Assembly (NCBI RefSeq): GCF_001641265.1 | Contig: NW_020167529.1 | Location: 707,001 to 771,000 of the forward strand | DNA: 64,000 bases | Direction of reading: 5' to 3' | From: Pseudogymnoascus destructans | Taxonomy: Eukaryota > Ascomycota > Leotiomycetes > Thelebolales > Thelebolaceae | In this document: positions 47,601 to 53,162 of the stretch, piece by piece | Numbering within the stretch: position 1 is the stretch's first letter | Layout: every line of letters starts with the position of its first letter | Translations under genes and position numbers: made by a program | The notes under the pieces: model-generated | What the model saw: only the letters and a program-made list of their open reading frames with translations | Told to the model about the DNA's origin: nothing | Databases searched by the model: none

Positions 47601-49130
47601 TTTAAAGACTATACACCCTCAGCAACACTTCTTAAAGCATTCAAAGATGCTTACAACCACGATCCCTTTGCCAAAAGAACTTTGGAATACCTCCAGAAGA
47701 AAGGCTCCTCTCTTGAGAAAGTTGGACTACAAAATTTCTCAAAAAATCAGCAAGGACTTCTCTTATTCAAGAGCTATATCTATGTCCCAAGGGATAAACG
47801 ATTACAGCTACACCTCCTACAGCAGTTCCATGATGCTCCAGCTGCAGGGCACTTTGGCTTTGCAAAAACTTATGAACTTCTAACAAGAAAGTTCTACTGG
47901 CCTAGTCTAAGGACTACTCTTCAAGACTATATATCTTCTTGCACAACTTGCAACTTGAACAAACCTACACGGCAAAAGCCCTATGGCCTCTTGCAGCCTC
48001 TACCTATACCAGAACGCCCATGGGACTCCATATCCATTGACTTTATAGTCAAGTTGCCTCCTTCTATCCCAAAAGGGGGTGCTACCCCTTATGACTCTAT
48101 CCTTGTGGTGGTAGAAAGGCTCACAAAAATGGCACACTTTGAGCCTTGCAATGAGACTATCACAGCTTCTGAACTTGCGTGGCTATTCCTCAAGGTGGTC
48201 TTTAAATATCATGGAATTCCTGGACACTGGATCTCAGATAGGGGAGCAGTTTTCACTTCAAACTTTTTTAAGGAGTTCTCTAGACTCTTAAACATGGAAC
48301 AACGCTTTTCTACAGCTTATCACCCTCAAACAGATGGCCAGACAGAGAGAGTCAACTCTGTACTTGAACAATATCTAAGAATTTATACAAACTATGCTCA
48401 AGACAACTGGGCAGATCTTCTCCATCTTGCAGAATTTGCTTACAACAACACGGTCTCTAACACCACAAAAGAGACACCTTTCTATGCAAACTATGGTTAT
48501 CACCCTAGGTTTGAAGTGGCAGAACTTAATTGTCCTGAAAATCTCAAAAACCCTTCTGCTACTGAAAGAATCATCTACCTTAAGGGCCTCCAGGACTATC
48601 TCAAGGTCCAAATACAGCGTGCACAAGACGAGCAGGCTCAGGCCTTTAACAGGGGGGTGGTTGCACCACAATTCAAAGTTGGTGATCAAGTCTTTTTGTC
48701 TAGAAGACATATCACAACTACTAGACCATCAGACAAACTTGATACTAAAAGACTTGGACCCTTTAAGATCACAAGGACTATTGGCAAGAATGCTTTCGAG
48801 CTTGCATTACCACCTACTTGGACTATCCATAATGTCTTCCATGCATCTCTCTTGTCTAAGGCACAAGAAAGTTCCTTAAGACCACTTCAGTCTCCTCCAC
48901 CTCCTGTTCTGATTTTGGATCAACCAGAATATGAAGTAGAGTCTATCCTTGACAAAAAGACACTTAGAGGTCAGGACTACTTCCTCGTTAAGTGGAAAGG
49001 CTATCCTACAAGTGACAACACTTGGGAACCTAAGAGAAATCTAAAAAATGCATCCAAGCTGATTCTAGAATTTTTTTCTAAGAAAGCCACCTGGCTAAAG
49101 GGCAAGCACACAGCTAACAAACGTCCTTAA
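29674..49130 (+). CDS. Element A gag-pol polyprotein, in three segments
   Basis: Segments 29674-30194, 37199-39422 and 47082-49130 are in one frame once B and C and one copy of each target duplication are left out; 1,597 codons and no stop. Gag starts MEDDQAPTTTAEQQ, followed by the CCHC knuckle CLYCGKGGHRIQEC, protease IDSGATGNF, RT YLDDILIYS, RNase H (LETDAS.. split by C), integrase with SIDFIVKLPPS, SDRGAVFTSNFF and DGQTERVNSVLEQYLR, and a chromodomain (EYEVESILDKKTLRG...FLVKWKGYPTSDNTWEP). Both insertions break it, so the copy is dead, but nothing else does. Gag and pol are fused in a single frame, unlike B and C. Confidence 0.92.
30195..30669 (-). repeat. Element B 3' LTR
   Basis: 475 bases, nearly identical to 36719-37193. 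It contains two copies of an 86-bp tandem unit (about 30381-30554) that ends in CACGTG. Confidence 0.95.
30766..31332 (+). CDS. Element B antisense gene: Zn2Cys6-like protein
   Basis: An intact 188-residue ORF on the strand opposite to gag-pol, between pol and the 3' LTR. I chose the ATG at 30766 (MPTDTARKLQERN) because the element D copy starts at the matching place; an earlier start at 30759 is out of frame. The cysteines are C-X2-C-X6-C-X9-C-X2-C-X8-C (CSNCVRRNITC...CAECVRRNLKEKC). An acidic/basic helical region (KLEREEDRLDCEEEE, GKDMLRRGLKTLDELDAAEEAE) and a Ser/Ala-rich tail ending VDIPPAVLC follow. The last 128 bases overlap the end of pol tail to tail. Function is unknown; a DNA-binding or regulatory role is only suggested by the zinc pattern. 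The likely promoter is the antisense side of the LTR. Confidence 0.8.
   Translation: MPTDTARKLQERNDLVRRIKNHGYELPEMDSCSNCVRRNITCVSSPNDSRRCAECVRRNLKEKCDCMGPEHPDWVKLEREEDRLDCEEEETLSKLLRLRKQKRLIRTRGKDMLRRGLKTLDELDAAEEAERVAAEKRDAVEVEEQAVSAASSSVTGTSASSDPLAYSPASWDQWLADGGVDIPPAVLC
31205..34743 (-). CDS. Element B pol (protease, RT, RNase H, integrase, chromodomain)
   Basis: Open from the -1 frameshift site to 31205, over 1,150 codons without a stop. Protease AMIDSGATGNF, RT (LRLCVDYRALN, YLDDVLVYS), RNase H (LETDSSDFAIG), integrase zinc region (HGHQGVTRTFERITRHYYF...CDIC), catalytic core (SIALDFIVKLPPS, ISDRDKLFTSKFW, DGQTERLNQTLEQYLR) and a C-terminal chromodomain (EYEVEAILDRRLVG...FLIKWENYEPTDNSWEP). 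The basic tail (RRKRRSRSQTRRQR) is encoded in the zone shared with the antisense gene. All catalytic residues that I can check are present. Confidence 0.93.
34735..36672 (-). pseudogene. Element B gag with one in-frame TGA
   Basis: Gag from MSVVSSKGKTPTTP (36672): a capsid-type region (LPDTYSGNRKELEVFLLQVELY, YLRGEALRWIEPFL) and a CCHC knuckle (CFNCDKPGHMARDC). A TGA at 34983-34981 interrupts the frame after YCSEDDCKLH; the same frame then stays open for about 80 codons to a TAG at 34735-34737. The -1 slippery site lies immediately before that TAG. So either the TGA is a lesion or it is read through. Confidence 0.8.
34738..34744 (-). other. -1 frameshift heptamer A_AAA_AAC at gag-pol junction
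   Basis: On the coding strand the gag frame reads TCA AAA AAC TAG. A -1 slip on A_AAA_AAC enters exactly the pol frame (AAA AAA CTA GGA GTC). The heptamer is a canonical X_XXY_YYZ slippery site and sits directly before the gag stop. Confidence 0.8.
36709..36716 (-). other. Element B self-priming primer-binding site
   Basis: TTGAGCAC two bases after the 5' LTR (minus strand), the exact complement of GTGCTCAA in the LTR (36861-36854), about 32 bases downstream of a TATATAAG box. Only 8 bases pair, shorter than in A and C. Confidence 0.55.
36719..37193 (-). repeat. Element B 5' LTR
   Basis: 475 bases, matching 30195-30669 with about one visible difference (GTGGCGTCG versus GTGGCATCG). Two 86-bp tandem units lie at about 36905-37078. 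Confidence 0.95.
39423..39732 (+). repeat. Element C 5' LTR
   Basis: 310 bases, TGTAAGGATG...GTGTCCTTACA. The first 20 bases form an inverted repeat, TGTAAGG and CCTTACA around 6 bases. ATCTTTTTTGTAT lies at 39625-39637. Confidence 0.95.
39735..39747 (+). other. Element C self-priming primer-binding site
   Basis: ATACAAAAAAGAT, two bases after the LTR end, is the exact 13-base complement of ATCTTTTTTGTAT at 39625-39637 in the LTR. A TATA-like ATATTTAAGG lies upstream of that block. Confidence 0.75.
40094..41392 (+). pseudogene. Element C gag with one in-frame TGA
   Basis: The frame opens at ATG 40094 (MSRKTTQNPPPDN), runs through a coiled-coil-like stretch (RIANLENEMRELKAMVASL) to a TGA at 40373-40375, and then continues in the same frame without another stop to 41392. 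The second part holds the capsid-like region (FMQWSASIRDRLVVNEDHY, ARFQSAAITGQVSQSEWFRY) and a CCHC knuckle (CFKCGKPGHFQDRC). A single lesion, possibly CGA to TGA, would explain it; read-through is the alternative. Confidence 0.8.
41332..45360 (+). CDS. Element C pol (protease, RT, RNase H, integrase, chromodomain)
   Basis: An uninterrupted 1,342-codon frame that overlaps the end of gag by 61 bases in the -1 frame. Protease ALADTGANGYL, RT (LRFCIDYGKLNG, YLDDILIYS), RNase H (LETDSSDGVVAG), integrase zinc region (H..H..C..C, ending NCMTCRLSH), catalytic core (LTMDFKEFP, IISDRGPQFVSSFW, DGQTEIMNRYIDQRL) and a C-terminal chromodomain-like segment (EWQVEKILAVRLRRRQLQYQVSWVGFD). It is distant from A and B, which resemble each other more. 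The true start depends on frameshifting from gag, but no perfect slippery heptamer is visible in the overlap. Confidence 0.93.
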   Translation: MGGRSRTPIGCVPGGKRRGLGKGSFLGLRKCDLRDLDLQELLGGTQFLVDTTLSLNGLGVQTKALADTGANGYLVINKPFALRLSKALQSPIRKLPYSVPIRGFQRKIQGHVSEYIRLHLTVEGRRIYNCPFVLLDLGAQDVIIGRKLFSRFRILLDSAKSRLVWPKEYPPTPSWSKEITLPYHSRETSIRHPAHQSDANRRDAAIQHEDRRRAGGRPMEMKVIISDYEEITDSPPSTPRKEEDPPSRPPKRTPTHGFAPVQICEISANAFYHEMMWSDAEFFQASIYEIDQILRQRESEEDDETTSLIQEKLPFVHRNYADVFSKSESDRLPPHRIYDHRIQLEAPLPNAFSPLYRQSTEELKATKQYLLEHLDKGFIANSDSPFASPILFVKKADGKLRFCIDYGKLNGLTRNDPYPIPRIDELLGRVSKAKIFTKLDIRQAFHRIRMHPDSEEYTTFRTRYGSYKCKVLPFGLTNGPATYQRYMNDVLMSYLDDFCTAYLDDILIYSKDPSEHVDHVHKVLQRLREAGLQADIKKCEFDVTRTKYLGYILTTSGVEADPDKIEPLCNWIRPTTVTGVKSYLGFCGFYRQFIRNFGKIAKPLTTITSPSEPFLWTEECENAFEELRRQLLTVQALYHFDPELPTKLETDSSDGVVAGVLSQEHPDKLWYPVSFYSHVLTGHEINWEIHDKELFAIVKAFAKWRPELASVTHRVDVYTDHRSLEYFMTTKVLTAKQVRWMELLSDFNFHITYTAGKNNQKADILSRRGQDLVMQQKVKLDSRARVLLGPARLHPRISAELADSYVASINAIDPLKTQMPFDLIEALCVGNRKSFAKTRAKQPLPDGYALADQLLLYKDRLCVNRHTELCTKLIREAHDQVSTAHPSGRKTYQLLAPKYHWVGMEADCSRYVRNCMTCRLSHTNVTKQQGFLHPLPVPDYPMQHLTMDFKEFPRDKHGYDSILVFMDRLGKSSVTIPCHKTTDARQMAQLFIEWIYRFGHTPVSIISDRGPQFVSSFWHEFCRIIGVKIKLSTAYHKQTDGQTEIMNRYIDQRLRPFVSYYQDNWSELIPIMDRVQMTLPHASIGITPYRLKYGTDPRTSWDWNTPKGTTPRETLNQDEAKEVATRMHTAWEYAKRNMAKAQEEMSRHANRRRRAVDWSVGDKVYLSTKNLKNTRPSRKLGQQWVGPYTVLEQVGHAFRLRLPTGSQIHDVFSPDVLIKAPSNPLPGQAPPEPSSEVINGLEEWQVEKILAVRLRRRQLQYQVSWVGFDPDPEWYPAANFENSPLKLREFHTEYPNLPGPPKDLPGWITAWETGGPSYGHGRHGKAEKNRLVATHESKLNTL
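45511..46322 (-). CDS. Element C antisense gene: spliced Zn2Cys6-like protein
   Basis: Three exons on the strand opposite to pol, 46322-46074, 46010-45798 and 45747-45511, all phase 0, with donors GTGAGT and GTAAGT and acceptors ATAG and GAAG; about 232 residues. Exon 1 holds CMRCVRRKAK...C...CNHCVGQKANC, a Zn2Cys6-like set with a longer second gap. Exon 2 is an Ala-rich helical stretch (AAAKAAAAEAVRVANL). Exon 3 has a heptad-like helix (LLEGQGSLLEGLESSLKGV) and a nuclear localisation-like GQKRKRG. It occupies the same place as the antisense genes of B and D. Function unknown. A further upstream exon may exist (46656-46408). Confidence 0.65.
46408..46656 (-). CDS. possible upstream Cys-rich exon of the element C antisense gene
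   Basis: An 83-codon open stretch beginning MAECVNWEWCFNRNKG and including SECTPCKMSEG. It is followed on its strand by GTAAGT, a perfect TACTAAC branch sequence and CATAG. Joining at that first AG gives a frame that closes early; joining at a later AG (just before 46325) keeps the frame into the next exon. Its status is therefore open. The frame is also open upstream into the LTR. Confidence 0.35.
46767..47076 (+). repeat. Element C 3' LTR
   Basis: 310 bases that appear identical to 39423-39732. Confidence 0.95.
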
Positions 49131-49141
49131 GAGGGGTATCA

Positions 49142-50083
49142 TGTCATACTGACATTCGTTGCACTCAGTTTGCTATCAAAGTCAAGAGCAAACTTGGAAA
49201 TCTCCTCCTCAAACCTACAAGTCACTATACATATTTTGGCTTATCACACCAACAACAAGAGCAATACTACTCAACGATTGCTACAACCATCTATGATTCA
49301 TTACACGTCATCGCTCCTTAGTTACTGGGCCGATATTACCACATAGCATATCTCTACAACCCTCTATGATTCATTACATGACATCACTCATACTACCACA
49401 TGACATATCTCTACCAACTAGAGGCCTAGGAGCATGAACGATAGCTCTAAAAGCTCCTACGAACCTCTATGATTCATTACATGTCATCGCTCTTTAGTTA
49501 CCCACAAGATTGGTTAAGTTATGACATAATTTGTCTATGACATAATTTGTCTATGACATAATTTGTCTATGACATAATTTGTCTATAGGGGTACTCTGAC
49601 CTTGGACCTCCTTTTACTTCCTATAGGCTACGAACCTAAGAGATGGTTCTATGGGATTCTCTTACGTCGACTACAGTTACCAAGCCTGGTTAGTCATGGA
49701 AAGTCTTGGAAAATGAGAGAACTACACTCCTTTAGCATAAATAGGATTGCCCTTTCCTTAAGAAAGGGCAAGCAGACAATACAGTAAATCGACTATCACA
49801 TACTTCCACGTCTTTTCCAAGCTTCCAAGCATTCATCTTGTTACTCCTTGTTTCTGAAAAGTCAGTGAGGTGTTAACCTCTGACTTACCCCTGAGTTCCC
49901 AGACTCAACATTTGTTGCAACTTGTCTGAACCACTTCACTACATCACACACCTGATTGCTGCGTTGTGGAATAGTCTAAGCTACAACCCTTTGGCTCTGT
50001 TTCCTAAGACAGTGTGTTGTCTTAGTAAAATCATCCCTTCCTTGGGTGGCTAGATTCTCACATCTGGTGCACCCACCATTACA
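49142..50083 (+). repeat. Element A 3' LTR
   Basis: 942 bases, as 28696-29621 but with four rather than three copies of the 16-base unit GACATAATTTGTCTAT, plus a few substitutions. Confidence 0.95.
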
Positions 50084-50169
50084 AGTGGTGGGTGCCACCC
50101 TACCTAAGTAGTCAGCATACTACTTAATCACCAAGACCTAGGGACTAGGCCTATTAGGGGGGGACCTAG

Positions 50170-50619
50170 TGTTACGGCTAAGTGCTAGTTCTATGGCTAG
50201 CGGTTACGGCTGCAACCTCACGTGATGGATAACATTGGATATCATGGATATTATGTTATCCATGTTATCCACAGCGATCCACAGAATGTCATGTGATGGA
50301 TAACATTGGATATCTTGGATATTATGTTATCCATGTTATCCACAGGGATCCACGGAATATCAGGTGATGGATAACATTGGATATCATGGATATTATGTTA
50401 TCCATGTTATCCACGGATATCCCTTTGGCACGACGCCACTATATATGTAGATAGTATTTCCTTAGATAGGAGCTTCGTGCTCAACTCAATATAGTATTCT
50501 TTACAATACTGTAACGTGTTACTTGGAAAGCCTTTGTGTCTAATCCCCTGCCTCCTCTGTCAAGTCAACCTTACGCAAGAAACCTCTGTGTCTTCTATTG
50601 TTTAGAAGTCAGTGTTACA
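50170..50619 (+). repeat. Element D 3' LTR
   Basis: About 450 bases from TGTTACGGC to GTGTTACA, preceded by a purine tract (AGGGGGGGACC). Three copies of a roughly 70-bp unit (GTGATGGATAACATTGG...) lie at about 50221-50433, before the TATA and R-U5 part that it shares with B. Confidence 0.88.
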
Positions 50620-52648
50620 TCATCTTACTCGCAATGAGCAGCTTCGTTGCACACTACTACGCTCCCTAGATTGGGAGTTCCAAAAAGTTGCAGCCTATAT
50701 TGGCTGCACGGAACAGCAGGCTTGGTATGCTTGCCAGGGCCCTCCAACTCCGAAGAAGCGTTCGGGTAGGCCACTTATTCTATCTGATGAGCAAGTTCAA
50801 GAGGTTATTGAGTTTATAGCCTCATCTCGCACGAATAGGCGTATGCCATATACAAATATAATATGCATTCTTAATATTCCATGCTCACGGCTTGTCCTAA
50901 CCTGTGCTCTGTCTGTGAGAGGCTATAATCGACGTGAGTATCCCTCTCTACTTTACTACTATATAGACTAATAATTATTAAGGGATTGCTATGCGGAAGC
51001 CTATTATCTCAGAGACAAATCGACAAAAGCGACTTGCATGGGCTATTGAACATAAGGATTGGGTATGGAATGGTTGGAATAGGATACTTTGGACTGACGA
51101 GATGTGGGTAACGGGAGGCCGCCATACTCCTACGTGGGTTACTCGAAAAGCAGGGGAAATGTGGGATGATATGTGTGTTGTAGATAGAGTACAACAGAGA
51201 AGGTAAGAGACTCCTATTTACTATAGGATTTACTAACAATCCCTAGAGGTTGGATGTTCTGGGCTGCTTCTCAGGTGGTCTTGGAAAGGGTCCTATACTA
51301 TTTTGGAGAAGGAATATGGGAAAATAGGAGCTGAGTCCTATATGGCTCATACTGTCTCTCTAATCCACGGCTGGCTACGCCTACACCCAGGCCTTACATT
51401 GATGCAAGATGGAGCTCCAGGTCATAGAGCAGGTGCAACATATGAAGAGTTGAGATCCTGTGGTATTTGCCCTATAGAATGGCCCCCGTATTCACCATAT
51501 CTCAACCCAATTGAACGGGTGTGGCATATTATGAAGAATTATCTACAAGATAATCATCCAGAACATATGTCCTACGACCAGCTCCGTGTAGCTGTCAAGT
51601 GTAATGGTGGGTGCACCAGATATGAGAATCTAGCCACCCAAGGAAGGGATGAATTTACTAAGACAACACACTGTCTTAGGAAACAGAGCCAAAGGGTTGT
51701 AGCTTAGACTATTCCACAACGCAGCAATCAGGTGTATGATGTGGTGAAGTGGTTTAGACAAGTTGCAACAAATGTTGAGTCTGAGAACTCAGGGGTAAGT
51801 CAGAGGTTAGCACCTCACTGACTTTTCAAAAACAGAGAATAACAAGATCAATGCTTGGAAGCTTGGAAAAGACGTAGAAGTATGTGCTAGTCGATTTACT
51901 GTATTGCCTGCTTGCCCTTTCTTAAGGAAAGGGCAATCCTATTTATGCCAAAGGAGTGTAGTTCTCTCATTTTCCATGACTTTCCATGACTAACCAGGCT
52001 TGGTAAATGTATTAGAAATCAAGTGCGACCCACAACTAGCTTGCTAATCATGTAGTGAACGTAAGAGAATCCCATAGAACCATCTCTTGGGTTCCTAGCC
52101 TATAGGAAGTGAAAAGGAGGTCCAAGGTCAGAGTACCTATAGACAAATTATGTCATAACTTAACCAATCTTGTGGGTAACTAAGGAGCGATGACGTGTAA
52201 TGAATCATAGAGGGTTGTAGAAGCTTCTAGAGCTATCGTTCATGTTCCTAGGCCTCTAGTTGGTAGAGATATGCCATGTGGTAGTATTGGCCCACCCCCT
52301 TAAGGAGGAGATTTTCTTAATAACTTGTTCAATGAGTGTCCAAATGATATGCCGTGATGTATGTAGCATAAACAGATGTAGTAGAAGAGTTTGCAGCAAT
52401 CGTTGAGTAGTATTGTTTCTGTTGTTGGTGTGATAAGCCAAGATATGTATGGTGACTTGTAGGTTTGAGGAGGAGATTTCTAAGTTTGCTCTCGAGTTTG
52501 ATAGCAAACTGAGTGCAACGAATGTCAGTATGACATCAAGGAAGCATGGGAGCAAGTTGGAGAAGCTGAGCTTAATGCTCTCCTTAATAGTATGCCTACA
52601 CGTATGGCAGCAGTAATTGCTGCAAATGGTATGCACACAGAGTACTAG
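50620..52648 (+). pseudogene. Tc1/mariner-type DD34E transposase, broken
   Basis: HTH region (LRSLDWEFQKVAAYIGC, GRPLILSDEQVQEVI) and DDE core: LWTDEMW, LMQDGAPGHRA and PPYSPYLNPIERVW, with 34 residues between the second D and the E, the Tc1 spacing. Two intron-like gaps (donor GTGAGT near 50935, GTAAGA near 51204), at least two frameshifts near 51258 and 51300, and a solo LTR (51600-52535) interrupt it. The C-terminus resumes at 52541 (AWEQVGEAELNALLNSM) and stops at 52648. The N-terminus is cut by the element D LTR; no terminal inverted repeats were found. Confidence 0.85.
51600..52535 (-). repeat. A-family solo LTR in the transposase, TSD TCAAG
   Basis: Inverted relative to element A, TGTAATGG...GTATGACA. 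TCAAG flanks it at 51595-51599 and 52536-52540. It differs from the element A LTRs at many positions, so it is older. Confidence 0.93.
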
Positions 52649-53162
52649 ACTTATAGTATAGTTTTATATAGGGGTTTAGGTATCTACTCTACTCATTATT
52701 ATACAGAATTGATTGCTCTCACACTCAAGTATTCGTGACGCATGAGAATCGGTACTTTGGCCAGAATTGCCAAGCCAGCCTACGCAGGGGGCCCTAGCCC
52801 GACCCACTCACAAAACTTATGAACAACACCTCCGCCGTAGTTATAGTAATTACCTTACCTAATTTAGTTAGAGCTATCTATATTCAAATATTCATGAATA
52901 TGAATATAGCCTAGTACTCCGTATTCAAGTTTATATTCGAATTGCTAACCCTAGGGGCGGACCGATTGCAAATGTTATTTGGGTAATGTTTTGGTAGTTA
53001 AAATAAACAGCCAAATAATAATACCCAATGGCAGTCTAACGCAAATAAACGCATCTACTCTCAAGGCAACCCAGCAAAAAATATCATTCGTCTACAAAAA
53101 TAATCCCTGATGCCCACTCACGCCCTATCACACCCCCAGTTATCATCCGTAAATCCGCGAAA
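52649..53162. other. AT-rich right edge of transposon island
   Basis: No gene seen; probably 3' flank of the Tc1 element and 3' UTR of the CoA ligase gene. Confidence 0.45.

Larger units (their letters stand above)
28696..50083 (+). mobile_element. Element A: Ty3/gypsy chromodomain LTR retrotransposon, hosting B and C
   Basis: LTRs 28696-29621 and 49142-50083; 5-bp target duplication AGTGG at 28691-28695 and 50084-50088. The domain order is gag, CCHC, protease, RT, RNase H, integrase and chromodomain in one reading frame. Removing B and C with one copy of each target duplication leaves an element of about 6.7 kb. LTRs differ by one 16-base repeat copy and a few substitutions. Confidence 0.95.
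26448..50619 (+). mobile_element. Element D: degraded Ty3/gypsy relative of B, split by element A
   Basis: Pol remnant from 26448 to about 28160, antisense gene remnant 28133-28665, then (after element A) its 3' end and LTR 50170-50619. Protein similarity and the LTR end CTTCTATTGTTTAGAAGTC tie it to element B. The 5' LTR, gag, protease and RT are missing; the inverted LTR complex at 24655-26447 sits where they should be. It carries many stops and a solo C-family LTR in pol. Confidence 0.8.
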
